A stretch of DNA of 64,000 nucleotides from Benincasa hispida (GCF_009727055.1 NC_052351.1:56257268-56321267), one strand, 5' to 3'; counted from the stretch's first letter, positions 37,801 through 48,905 are shown. Translations and numbers: made by a program. The notes: a model not told the origin generated them from the letters alone.

Positions 37801-39976
37801 TATAGATAAGTAATAAAGCATAGTTCGAAGAACAAGATAGAAAGAGCAATAACTTATTGATAAAAAAAACTTTAGATGGCTTTAGCAACATGGATGAGTT
37901 TAGTTTCAAAAAGATGCAAAAAGTCAGCTAGAGTTAAAAATCAAAACTCAATATACAAGATGAAAAATCTAAAACTATAGTTTGGTTTTCAAAATTACTA
38001 TAATAAAAACTACACATTTTTTAAATTATGAAAATACGAATTCTGCATGAAACTAAAAATTTTCGATGCAAAATCACAACCAATAACACCTAAAAGCTAT
38101 GCTTTTCAAATGAACTTTAAAATGTTAAAATTTGAAAGATCTCTTATTTTCCCAATGTTGAAGTGCAAAACAAAACTTAATAAAGAGTAACATTGTAGCA
38201 AATAACAAGTCAAAGATGACTCTTTTTACTTACCTAGCTAGCAGTGTATCGTAAATAACCTACGAAAATTCTTTAATTTACTTGGATGGGTCTCTTTAGC
38301 TGGATCAATATTAAAAAACTGGAACCCAATTAATTATAAGTAGAAATTTTAGATTTAGATTTATGTGGGAAGATTCAAGAATATAATTAAACCCAAATTT
38401 TGGCTGCAAATCTTCCTAAGGATGGTCTAAGTAACTTGTACCTTCCCCAAAACTAAAGGAAAAACAAACCTTCTACAACAACCTCATGATCGAACCTTAA
38501 AACATTGAAGAAAAGAAAACAAAGAGTATAAAGAAATTGAAAAAACAAACTAAACCTGTTTGACGAATGCGAAGAAGTCAAAATCTCTCCTCTTTATAGA
38601 AGTCAAAAGAAGAACCTAGGTTAAGAATGGAGCAAACCGTAAATGAAACTTACAACTTTACTCTACAACCAATATATAAAATAAGTGGTTAGTGAATAAT
38701 CATCGATATCTGTTAGAAGTACAACTAAAAAAAAAACTATTTCCAAAAATATTATCAAAATTTAGCTAAGATTGAAAAAGTATATTTAGAAGATAGGTGA
38801 GAAAAATTATCAGCTCAAATGAATATTAAGACATGAAGAACTTGGAGGCCGAAATATAAGTATCAAAGATTGATGGTTAGTTCTAACAATTTGCTATCGA
38901 TATAATCATTTACGAACTTATGAAAAGAATCTTGACTTTGATTATATCACAACTTCTTGTGATCGAGCCACACATACTTGGTTAGAATTAATATGTTTGC
39001 TCCGTGAACAATTAATGCTAGGCCAAACGAAAATATGGAAAAGGGACCATACTTCAAAAAGAAATATGCTTGTTGATACATTGTAAATACGTATAGCAGA
39101 GATTCTAAACCCAAATGCAAGCTAACCAAAAAATGGAACAATTTGTAAAAGACTAGAATAGAGAACTTAGAACATCAACCTACGTATAACTCACGAGAGA
39201 AAGCTTAGGACATTAAGTTTTTACCTCAATAATTATATGCTCCATGCATCAAAAAATTTGGTACATTTTTCTTTCATAGTATATTGTGGAAGAATATAAA
39301 TTTTCTACAAGAAAACAAGCAAATCACAAAGTATTATTGACTTCAACATTCTATTATTTAACTAATTGCATAAAAATAATATGAGGGTTGCTAAGTTAAT
39401 ATATATGCTAGTTCTTACATGTACAATTGGGATTCAATGAGGAAAAAGAATTGGTAAGAAAGAAAACAAAGATCAACTCTAAAAAAAATCCAGTTTTGAA
39501 CATATCAAAGTCTAACAAACCTTTCATAAACCCTTTACCAATAGCATTATGATAGTTCCCTAGGCCACATAAAGCCAAACTCATACAACTATATGCCTTG
39601 CTATAATTCAAGTTCAATTTCAATGGATTTCAAACAGTTTGCATGCCAACAAAGTGTACAATTGCTGCCCTACAAAGTTAATTTCCTTTTAGACATATTA
39701 AAAAATTGTCATTAATATAATTAGGGATGAGGGGAAAAAACAAATAAGAATCTTTTTAAAAGAAACTGTCTTTGCATGCCAACAAAGTGTATAATAGAGA
39801 AATTGCCACATGGGACTCACTCTTCACCATTGTTCCATTTATCGAATTACTAACCTTTCTTTTGCTCTCAGGTCATGCAAACAAAGAAGAAAAGAAAAAG
39901 ATTTCCTGCAAAGTTCTATCTACTGCTCGATCTCTCATGGACAAATTGAGGCATACACAAAGCTTTTGCAGGATCT
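34816..39976. other. Insert in gypsy F: AT-rich, no gene recognised
   Basis: About 5 kb with no supportable gene. A (TA)n microsatellite lies at about 34950-34970. At 35430-35661 a run of AGCATTTT/AAAATGCT words ending ACTTATTGTAGTA looks like a decayed CACTA-type MITE. On the minus strand at 36200-36900 a few short exon-like islands with AG/GT edges (for example EKYCEELDEMKAKTNELEVL) hint at a captured coiled-coil gene that I cannot name. A 25 bp unit is repeated in tandem at 37132-37190 (AGTCCTATAGTTTGGAAGAT). TTGCATGCCAACAAAGTGTA occurs twice, at about 39640 and 39773. Confidence 0.45.
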
Positions 39977-41425
39977 AAAGGCAACATTAGAGGGGGTGAA
40001 TAGGGTTGACTACCAATTTTGTTTTAAATAATTTTATCTTCAAACAATGCTCAATAAAGTTAACCACTAATTTGATTAAAGAAAATTTATGCTAGACAAA
40101 ACTTAAATCATGCAAGCTATGATAATTTCAAATTTAAAAGACAATTTAATCAAGGATAAATTAAATAACACACTAAAAATTAAATCATGCAATTTGAAAG
40201 ATTAAAAAAATAACTAAGACAAGAAGCAAAAACATTTGAAAACAAGAAATAAAACAGAGAGATGAGAGAAAAACATCGGGAATTATAGTGGTCGGCAAAT
40301 TGCCTACATGCACCTCAACTCCATCTTGGATATTTCACTAAGTGTCCTCTTGCAGCGTGAGGACCAAACCGACCACGAACCTCCTTTTTCTAGGTTAAAA
40401 GAAAACCAAGATCCTTTGTTTACTGGTTCAGGATCAAACCCAATTTTTTTTTCTCACAACCCAAGCTGATACCCAACCACCTAAACTAATTCCAAAAAAT
40501 AAAAAAATAAAAATAAAAAAAACCTCACAATATTACCTCTTGAAAGCTAATACATAAGTTTAGCACTAAAAAAAAAACTCACAAAAATCAACCTCTAGGC
40601 CAAATAGAGCAGAGGAGGACAAAGAATTTGAGAGTAGAGAGAATTGAGAGCTTAAGACTTGATAGCTTTTGGTGTGTCAATGAAGAGTAAAATCAAGTCG
40701 AATTTATAGGTGAGTTGTATAATTTTGCCATTGGATATGATTGCAAATGAAGGTAGAGATTAAAAAAAAAAGAAAAGAAAAGGATTTGAAAAGGAATTTT
40801 TGAAAGATTGGAATTATTGAGATTTGGAGAATAAAAAGGATTTGAAGGATGAAAATTTAGGAAGAAAATCAAATTTGAAAAGGCTGAAATTTGGTGAGAA
40901 TTTGGAGAAAATTGGATCAGGAAATTAAAGAAAAATAAGAAAATAAAACTGAAAATAAAAAATAGCCGGATGATATGAGCACCACGCGCACAGGGGAGGA
41001 GATTGAGTGTCATGCGCTACATTCTATGAAGAAACTGCAGGTACGTGCGGCGCACGCGCGCGTCTGCACGTGAAGCTAGGTGACCGCCACTTGTCATTAT
41101 CTCATTCGTCCACGGTTGCCACATCATGTGCCACATCATCGCCACGTCAACAAAAAGTGGCCGGTTGGAGCGTCACATCATCCGCCACGTCAGCTGACAC
41201 ATCATCAATATTGACCATTTGTGTGCCACGTCAGCAAGGAGTCACGTGTCACTGCCACGTTGGATTTCCTCTCCAATCTTCTTTTGCTTATAACTTTCTC
41301 GTTTGAACTCCGATTTGAGCAATTCAAATTGCATTGAACTCGTCTTTCCGAGCTCTACAAGATAGTGACTCTGAAACACTGAAAATGTTAGTACAAAAAA
41401 TCTGAGTTTGTTATCATCAAAATAC
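39977..41425 (-). mobile_element. Solo copia-type LTR G
   Basis: About 1.45 kb. One end has TTAGAGGGGGTGAATAGGG, the other GTTTGTTATCATCAAAA; read on the minus strand the latter is the TTTTGATGATAACAAAC start typical of many plant copia LTRs. No primer-binding site or gene lies beside it, so it appears solo. No clear target duplication was found, and the ends are approximate. It contains a GC-rich block at 41040-41260 rich in CCACGTCA and CCACATCATC words. Confidence 0.6.
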
Positions 41426-41515
41426 TTGGTTTGATTGAAGCCCTAAAGCTAACAGCTTTCAATTAAAAGAGAAAGGAAGAAGAATTAGTACACAATCGAT
41501 TATAGTGGTTGGATA

Positions 41516-42083
41516 TGTTGGATGAAAATTTAACCCTTCAAAATAAGAGGGAACCAATCTTTTGGTTAGAGAATCCCACATTGAAAAATTTGGTATTGAA
41601 AGCCTTCCTTATATACTCCAATCTTGAGTGTTGGGTTTGGGTCCCAAGGGGTACTCATGTTTTGAAGGGAGTGAGGAGATAGACCAATGTGGGTTCGATG
41701 GATGTCCCACACGTGCGCAGTCTTTTTCGCTCCCTACGCTGAGGGCCTATAAAAAGGCATAATTCATTCTTCACTTCTCATTTCATTTTTCCTCTCCTCT
41801 TCCATTTTAGTTTTTCGAGCACTGGGTTTAGAAAGGGTGTGTGTTACGGTCGGTAACAGTGCATTTTCGATCGGGTTTCTTTTGGCTTTTTTATCCTAGG
41901 GACGACGTGGCAATTTTCAGATCTACTTGCACACTTGGGCAGAGCCGCAAAACGTCTTAAAGAGAGCGAGCTCCGCGACTCAGCCTATAACGAGTTTCTG
42001 TTTTACAGGTTTTACTCTTTATTTGACCGTCATGTCTTGGCCATTTACTGTTCGTCGTTCTGAGGGTCCTGCTGAATCCAACA
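41516..42083 (+). mobile_element. Solo LTR I (568 bp) with TATA box
   Basis: TGTTGGATGAAAATTTAACC...TGAATCCAACA, flanked by a perfect target duplication GGATA (41511-41515 and 42084-42088). A TATA box CTATAAAAAGG at 41748 lies in the middle, as expected for a U3 promoter. The reading frame at 41927-42112 is incidental. It is inserted in sequence that itself looks like a copia LTR end (TTATAGTGGTTGGATA..TTTACCTACATCCAC). Confidence 0.88.
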
Positions 42084-42642
42084 GGATATTTACCTACATC
42101 CACTATATATAATCTTCAAGCTTTATTTGCATTCAAAATTCCAATCAGTAAGAAAAGCTTCTAAAATAGATAAGTGTTCACTTACTCTCTCTCTTTTTCA
42201 ATAATTTTATATTGATCTCATCATCTTTTTTTAGTCTTTGACTTGTTTACATATAAAGAAGAGAGAAAAAAATAGAAGATAAAAGTATTTCACTACAAGA
42301 AAAACGGGAACTCCCGATGCCATTTTAAGGCATCGGGAGTTCTCTCCCGACGAAGTAAAGGACCATCGGAAGTTCCCTGGGAACTCCCGACGCCGTAAAG
42401 GTTCGTCAGGAGTTCTCCGGGAACTTCCAACGCATCCAAACCGGCGTCGGGAGTTCCTCGGGAACGCCTGACACATTAAAGTGGCATCGGGAGTTCTCGA
42501 GGAACTCCCGACGGATCTTCCAATGCCCGTCGGGTGGCATCGAGAGAGGGGTCTGATTTAAACCAGACCCTTCTTTTTCTCGTGCACATCGAAAGAATCT
42601 TGCAGTTCAAAAAACCCTAACCCCCCTCGATTTTTTAGCTCN

Positions 42643-43046
42643 TGAAGGAAACAAAATTCTTCATGTCTTTGCTAATACCTGGTCCAAAATCTCCTGGAAA
42701 GGAAATTGATGTTTACTTGTAACCGTTGATTGAAGAGTTGAAAGAGTTGTGGACAATTGGTGTGCGAACTTATGATTCTGTTGCTGGTGAGTTTTTTCAA
42801 CTATATGCTACCTTATTATGGACGATTAATGACTTCCCTGCGTACGATGACTTATCTGGGTGGAGTACAAAAGATTATCAAGCATGTCCAATATGCAAAG
42901 AAGATAACTCGTCCTTCGGGATAAGAGAGAAAATATCATTTATGGGATATCGACGTTATCTTTCGGAGAATCATAGTTGGCGTCGAAGTAGACAACATGA
43001 TGGAAAAGTTGAACGTAGACCTCCACCAGTCGTAATGAATGGATAA
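42643..43046 (+). pseudogene. CACTA transposase, Transposase_21 part
   Basis: C-terminal part of the TnpD-type transposase: KETKFFMSLLIPGPKSPGKE, a stop, PLIEELKELW, then LYATLLWTINDFPAYDDLSG and WSTKDYQACPICKED with YRRYLSENHSWRR. These match the Transposase_21 family in order. The expected upstream part (DDE-bearing N-terminal half, well over 100 residues) is missing exactly at N 42642. The gap may therefore hide sequence rather than mark a biological deletion. A stop in the first stretch shows decay. Confidence 0.85.
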
Positions 43047-43059
43047 GAGATATTACAAC

Positions 43060-44145
43060 AAATAAATACGCTAAACTTTTCTGTGCTTAGCAAACATCCA
43101 TCGAAGCAAGATAAAAAAAGAAAGCGAATTCTAAACTGGACTAAAAAAAGTATTTTTTCCAACTTCCATATTGGTCCAGACTATTGTTACGATATAAATT
43201 GGATGTAATCATATTGAAAAAAACATATGCGACAATTTGGTGGGCACATTGTTAAATATTGAAGGAAAGACAAAGGATAGAACAAACGCTCGATTGGACT
43301 TACAAGATTTGAAGATAAGAAATGACCTACACTTGATATAGGTCGAGAACAGATTTATAAAACCACACGCAGCATACACATTAACAAATGGTGAACAGAT
43401 TTTGTTTTGTAAGTATTTGAAATCAGTGAAATTCCTTAATGAATTTGTATCTAACATATCACGATGTGTCAATGACAAAGATGGAAAAATATTAGGGCTG
43501 AAAACACATGACTGTCATGTGTTGCTTCACAGACTACTCCCTATTGGTATTCGAGCATACCTACCGAAGAATGTATCCAATGCTATTGTTAAGTTGTGTA
43601 CATTCTTTCGCGACTTATGTGCAAAGACAATATATGTAAGTGATTTGAACAGACTACAAGCAGGCATCATAGTCATACTTTGTAAATTGGAGAGAATATT
43701 CCCACCTGCCTTTTTTGATATAATGGTACACCTTGCAGTTCATCTACCATATGAAACCAAAGTGGTGGGTCCAGTTAGTTACAGTTGGATGTATCCTATT
43801 GAAAGAACTTTACGAACATTAAAACAATTTGTACGGAACAAAGCACATCCCGAGGGGTCTATAGCAGAAGCATATGCAATGAATGAATCATGGAACTTCT
43901 TCTCACGATATCTAAGTGGGATTGAAACGAGATTCAATAGAGATGAACGAAATGATGATAACATTCCCGATCACGAGATATTTGGTGAATTTGAATTATT
44001 TAGGCAGAGGGTACGACCATTAGGGGCGTCAACTTTACGGATGCTATCAGCGGAGGAAAAGCGTATTGCACATTGGTACATTCTCAATAATTGTAAAGAA
44101 ATAACAGACTATCGCAAGTACGTTTCAAACTTTTTCCTTTTCTAA
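43060..44145 (+). pseudogene. CACTA transposase, DUF4218 part
   Basis: Continues the TnpD-type protein. A broken stretch to 43400 (RLDLQDLKIRNDLHL) leads to a 247-residue open frame (43402-44145). This carries GLKTHDCHVLLHRLLPIGIR, LCKLERIFPPAFFDIMVHL, PVSYSWMYPIERTLRTLKQF and EGSIAEAYAMNE, the signature of the DUF4218 domain found after Transposase_21 in plant CACTA elements. The start at 43402 is arbitrary, since the protein originally continued from upstream. The open length suggests a fairly recent loss of function. Confidence 0.88.
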
Positions 44146-44344
44146 ATTCTAGGGTATCTTCTTTGATATAACATTTAAATGATAAATATTGTAAGCAACA
44201 TTTGAGGTTAATTCGTCGTGAAGCTCAAAGCGCTTCAGACTTATATATAAAACATCCACGCAAATTTTTCGATTGGTTCAAATCTCAAGTATACATAGTC
44301 ATTTTGTAGGCAACGGTTGAGGGATGATTCATTTTTCGTATTCA

Positions 44345-44465
44345 TTTTCTCGCTCTCTCCATGTATCTCGCTCCCTCCATGTATCTCGCTCCCTCCATGT
44401 ATCTCGCTCCCTCCATGAATCTCGCTCCCTCCATATATCTCGCTCTCTCCATGTATCTCGCTTGC
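44345..44465. repeat. 18 bp minisatellite (CTCGCTCCCTCCATGTAT)
   Basis: About seven tandem copies of the 18 bp unit with single-base variants. On the minus strand it reads as a repeating RYMEGA/RYMERA peptide in frame with the adjoining DUF674 fragment. Related CTCGCTCTCTCCC words recur at 44635-44665. Confidence 0.9.
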
Positions 44466-44632
44466 AAAGATGCCCTCAGCAACAGCTTCACACCCTGACT
44501 GACATCCAAAGTAATGACTTTCTCCACCAAAGCACCAACCTCTTTGATATTAAACTTGATCAGGGGAGTAATACTAGAAATGGTGGACATTAGTTTCACA
44601 GTCAAATCATCCATCACCATGTAAGGACTAGA
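44461..44632 (-). pseudogene. Captured DUF674 gene fragment
   Basis: Minus-strand stretch with PYMVMDDLTVKLMSTISSIT, then FNIKEVGALVEKVITLD and GVKLLLRASLQ. This is the conserved C-terminal motif of plant DUF674 proteins (YMVMDDL.VKPMS.ISSI.LLNKFN, then GVKLL.ASLQS). Only one exon-sized piece is present, and the rest of the gene is absent. It lies between the transposase remains and the right terminal repeat of the CACTA element, opposite in strand to the transposase. Transposon capture is the likeliest explanation; insertion of the transposon into a host DUF674 gene is excluded because both CACTA ends lie outside it. Confidence 0.72.
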
Positions 44633-45836
44633 ATCTCGCTCTCTCCCTGCCTCTCGCTCTCTCCCACCATGCCTTGCAAAACATATGTTAATTTAATTCA
44701 ACTTTTTTTAAAATCTTAAAAGGGATCACTATTTTATGCTCTATTTTAATTTACTAAACATATGTTAATGACTTGACTGTGATTTATAATTCTTCTTTTT
44801 ACTGAAATTCCAACTTTATTTCCAAATATTATATAAGATACAATAAGCAGTCAAGGTCTCAAAAGTAGGAATGGTTGACAAATTACTTTTACTTGGTAAA
44901 GCACACATCATTTTCCCTTCCAAAAAAGGTTTCCTGGAAATGCTCTGAAAAGTTCACAAAAATTTTATTTATTTTTTTATTTAAATTTATGCATGTCCCA
45001 ATATAATTTCACACGCATACAATTATAAAAATATGTTGGGATAATAATAACGGGTAAAAGTGAATAATAGATTAATGTTATACAAACATAAAGACAAAGT
45101 TATCCTATGCATGCACTAATATTATTTTGAGATAAGCTAGCTCTTCTTACATACTTCTCATGCAAATTTAATTTTTACTAGATTCCAATCTAAAAGATCA
45201 TATAGGACTTTTAAAAATTGAAAAATAGAGGAAATTGAATTCTTTATCGATATAACATTTCAATGTTTTTGTTTTTTGTAGAATGATGTTCGGAGATGAG
45301 CTGGGGCAATTGTTAAAGATGTTGTGTTCAAGAAGTGTTCTAGATGTTGTTCTCATTTTACTTCTTTTATGTATTTCTGAATATAATGGACAAGTATTCT
45401 AGAGTTGGGACAACGTTTGGATATTGTAATTTTTTACTTATTATAAAATGGACTTCATTTTCGTTTATATAAATCTTTATTTGGTATAATATGTTTCACA
45501 GGATTTCAGATTAAATTTTAAAAAATTACAAACGATATATTAAATTTTAATACTCCCCACCCATATAGGATCCCCGACGCACTCTAAAACGGCGTCGGGA
45601 GTTAGGGGGAACTCCGGACGCCTATGTGGCGTCGGGAGTTGGGGGAACTCCGGACACCGTTTTAAGGCGTCGGGAGTTAGGGGAACTCCCGACGCGGTGT
45701 AGCCCATCGGACGTTCCAGGAACTCCCGACGCCTTATACTAAGCGTGAAAAATTCGTCGGGAGATCCTCTTCCGACGAATTTTTCACACTTTCCCGACTA
45801 AATATGACGTCAGGAGAGGCCAGATTTCCTGTAGTG

Positions 45837-46589
45837 TTTACTCCTCATCAGTTTACTGTTTTGAACTAACTTTTTTGTTATAACAACTTTGATGCAGAGA
45901 AAAGAGAGAAATTTGCTTCAGCTTTCTAACAAATCTATATTCAATTACATTTAAACTCAACAAAAATAAAATTAGAAGAAAAGCCAAGAACAAGGACAAA
46001 CCGAAACTAAGAAGACAATGATTTTGAGTAGATAACTATCCACAAAGATATAATTATTTTCTTAGTTCGAATCATAATCAAAATCTATTGCCCCATGAAT
46101 GCCACAAAATCAAAATAGAGCAGAGAAATCAAATCAACCACAAAATAAATATCAAACCCTTGTAGACAAGTGTGTTTAGCGACTACGAGAGAGATTGATG
46201 GGAAGAGGGGGATATATCCAAAACCAATGATAGAGTGAGAGGAAGTTGGCAATCGATTTGCTTTTTAAGAGAAGAAGACAAGATAAATTGATATATATCT
46301 ATATCAATAGAAAACACTAAGAATTTAATATAAACAAACCATAATATGAATCTAATCAACATGACTAAGATCAGTTCATATTGGTAAATGTAGAAGCAAT
46401 TCTTCAAAAAGGAAAGTATACAATAACCACGAGCAAATTATACAAGTGATGTGCATTACCGTCTAAAAGCATTGGCTTCAATTTCAGTTTTACCCTGTGA
46501 ATCATATGTCTAATGCCGAATGTGGCCTCCTTGGAACTAGATGGTTCAGTGGTAATCGCGACAATAGATGAACTAGGTAGGGTTTGAGA
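45837..46589. other. AT-rich stretch, no gene recognised
   Basis: Lies between the CACTA right end and the Cir_N fragment. Nothing coding could be supported. The reading frame at 46183-46407 has no recognisable motif. Confidence 0.5.
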
Positions 46590-46750
46590 CTCTTAAATCC
46601 ATCATCGACCAGTTCTTGGTGGCGCTCCTTCTCCTCCTGGATCTGATTGCGGAGCTCATCCAACTTCATCTACTTCGCCTTTCACATGCTCTCTATGTTT
46701 CAGAGACTGCCAGTGTAGCATCCTTTCTTGTTCAAGAGCTTCAGCGCCAT
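46590..46750 (-). pseudogene. Captured Cir_N-domain gene fragment
   Basis: On the minus strand an ATG at 46750 opens a frame reading MALKLLNKKG, GSL, stop, NIE, stop, KAK, stop, then KLDELRNQIQEEKERHQEL. Ignoring the stops, spacing and residues match the N-terminal Cir_N domain of plant CWC25/CIR-type splicing-associated proteins (LNKKGWHTGSLRNIE..WKAEQ, then a KLDELRKQIQEE helix). The stops fall where the family has Arg, Trp and Gln, as expected from C-to-T or G-to-A decay. The fragment sits 0.5 kb inside a CACTA-like end at 47264. Family naming is from memory of the motif and should be checked by search. Confidence 0.6.
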
Positions 46751-46849
46751 GTCTGTAACTGAGTTTTAGATTGGGGATCAGATTGTTCAGCAACCAACGT
46801 TGTGGTTTTGTGTGGAAGAATCTGATTTGTGTTGAAGAATCCAATTTGG

Positions 46850-47264
46850 TGGTAGAAAAAAAGTGATTGATGAAAGAGAAATGGGGATTTAAGGATGATT
46901 AATGAAAATCAGAGGGAACGAAAAGTTTTGCCACTGATAGAGAGACGAAGAGAATGAGAAGATAATGATGCTCGGAAACAAATGTGATCGATGGTGGAGC
47001 TACCCGATCATGGATATGCTCTAAAGAACAATGGAGAAGATGGAGAGGATGAAGAAGATGGAAGTGATTGAATGAGAAAATGTTAAATTAAAAGTCTGAG
47101 AAGGAAAAAGGAAAAGGCATAGCGTTTTTCCTCATCTTTTCGATGTAATTTTGACTACGAGTGTAAATTTCCATATCCCATTTATTCTTTTAATAGCCTT
47201 TTTCATGAAAGAAAAAAAAAACTATCCTAAAATGCTATTGAAAAAGATAATTGTTGTAGTGAAA
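46850..47264. mobile_element. CACTA-like right end
   Basis: The sequence ends AAGATAATTGTTGTAGTG at 47264, a CACTA-type terminal repeat (CACTACAACAATTATC on the minus strand), and gypsy F gag begins directly after it. AATAGCC/AATGCTATT words nearby look subterminal. A matching left end was not identified between 34815 and 42290, so the extent of this element is unknown. Confidence 0.5.
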
Positions 47265-47830
47265 TCATTTCTTGCATTCAATTGGTATCATTGACCAATG
47301 TATTCTTCTACTATCTAGTTATATTACTGCAATCTAGACATGATTGATACAAGATTAATTTGCTCATCATAGTCTTCTTGTCCACTTTTCACTATTTGAT
47401 GTAAGAATCTTACCTTCAACATCTTCCTCATTTTTCCCCAATATTTCACTGCTTTAATTTCTTGCCTATTTTTCTTCTATTTGATGTATAATTGGTCCCA
47501 CCATGCTGCTATCCCTTCTTTCAATTTGAATTTTACCAACTTATCTGTTTTCATGGATATCCATGCATTCAAAGAAATCTTCTTCTTGTTTGATCCAATC
47601 TAAGAAATTTCCCATGTCTGATCGTCCATCAAAGTATGACAAATCAATTTTCGGCTTGTATCCCTTCTTCTTCTTTGTACATTTTTGTGTTCTCCTTGTT
47701 GTTGGACTATCATCATCACTTTCTTCACCACTTGAAAAGTCATGAGTATCACTACTAGATGATGAGTTTGACTCTTGGACTATTTTTTCCTTTCCTTTTC
47801 TTGGTTTTCTTATGGATGGATTGTTAATAT
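47265..47830 (-). pseudogene. Gypsy F gag core
   Basis: Minus-strand Ty3/gypsy gag. An acidic/Ser stretch (SSSSSDTHDFSSGEESDDDS) leads to KPKIDLSYFDGRSDMGNFLD, then WIKQEEDFFECMDIHENR, and a broken continuation to ECKK at 47265. This is the Retrotrans_gag start typical of plant gypsy elements (KIDLPYFDG..D...FLDWI...E.FF). Stops and frameshifts are frequent. It is cut at 47264 by the CACTA-like end and at about 47830 by the 1.1 kb insertion. Confidence 0.75.
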
Positions 47831-48905
47831 GATTCTAGTTTGATAGAAAGTTTATGATATATATTCCTTGTTTCAATAAGATCGTCTGATGCTAATCATT
47901 TAACTATATATCATTGAAATTTTGAAGTAGTGTAGTCCGACGCTTGAAAGAGATGTGTGTAGTTATTGGTGTGAAAGAGTTGTTTAGTTGTTGGTAGTTG
48001 GTTTTGTAATTGTTGGTTTTAGAAGAAATGGTACATTTTGTTATTGTCTGATGTTGATAACTTAGCCATGTATAATTGAAAATTTGGAGTTTTTGTAGTT
48101 AGTGATTTGCAAGAATTGCGTAGTTTTTGTTTTATAGGAGTTGTGTATAGTAGTCAAGTGTATAGAAGTTATGTATAGTTATATTGTTTTGCAGGAGTTG
48201 TGTATATTTGTTGGGTTTGCAGGAGTTGTGTAGTTATATGGTAAATTGCAAGAGTTATGTGATTGTTAGTTTGTAGATGTGCTAGCTAATTTGATATAAG
48301 TAATTTAGTACATTTGTTATTTGTGTATAAAGTACAAGTTGGGTATTACGAGTTATATTTGGGTGTGAATATGAATTTCAGGTTTAAAGTTTGTTTGAGG
48401 TCGATTATAGGTTGCATATGAGGGGTGCCACTAACCTAATTTATTTTTTTTTTCCAAATAGGTATGCTTCATCAGAAAAAAAAATCAACAAAAGTGTATG
48501 GTTGGCGCTTCAACACTGTCAATAAAAACATATAATGATAGACAATATATATCAAGAAAATATAGTTTTGTTGACGGGCATAAAACATCAACAAAAATGA
48601 TAAATTTGATAGGTGTTGGAACAACTGACAGCAAAAAATGTCAACATTACCTTACACTGATGTTTGAAAAATGTCAACAAAGAGACTTTTATTGACAGTT
48701 TTCTATATAGTTGACAGCCAAAAACCGTCAACATACCCTTTGTTGACAGCTATAAACGTCAATAAGGGTTTTCATTGACTTTTGTGGCCTTCAACAAAAC
48801 TCTTTTCCTTAACATTCAAGTTTTTTTAACGGGACTTTATGGATGTTTTGTGGCCATCAACAAAGGTGTTTTTTTTGTCATTTTTGGCCATCAATAAAGG
48901 CTAAA
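47831..48905. mobile_element. Unclassified DNA-transposon-like insertion
   Basis: About 1.07 kb separating two parts of gypsy F gag. The left part has many GGAGTTGTGTAG/GTTGTTTAGTTGTTGG words. The right part (48540-48890) has repeated TTGACAG...CGTCAA inverted pairs, resembling subterminal repeats of CACTA-type elements. No convincing terminal inverted repeat or target duplication was found. Confidence 0.4.

Larger units (their letters stand above)
42291..45836 (+). mobile_element. CACTA (En/Spm) transposon
   Basis: Terminal inverted repeats CACTACAAGAAA (42291) and TTTCCTGTAGTG (ends 45836), with a 3 bp target duplication TTT on each side. Both ends carry subterminal repeats typical of the superfamily: GGAACTCCCGACGCC and its complement occur many times at 42305-42540 and 45565-45810. 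Inside are remains of a TnpD-type transposase on the plus strand, a captured DUF674 fragment on the minus strand, and an 18 bp minisatellite. N at 42642 interrupts the transposase. Confidence 0.92.

Noticed and set aside
44345..44465. CRISPR-like array
   Set aside because: The 18 bp units are directly tandem without spacers, in a plant transposon.
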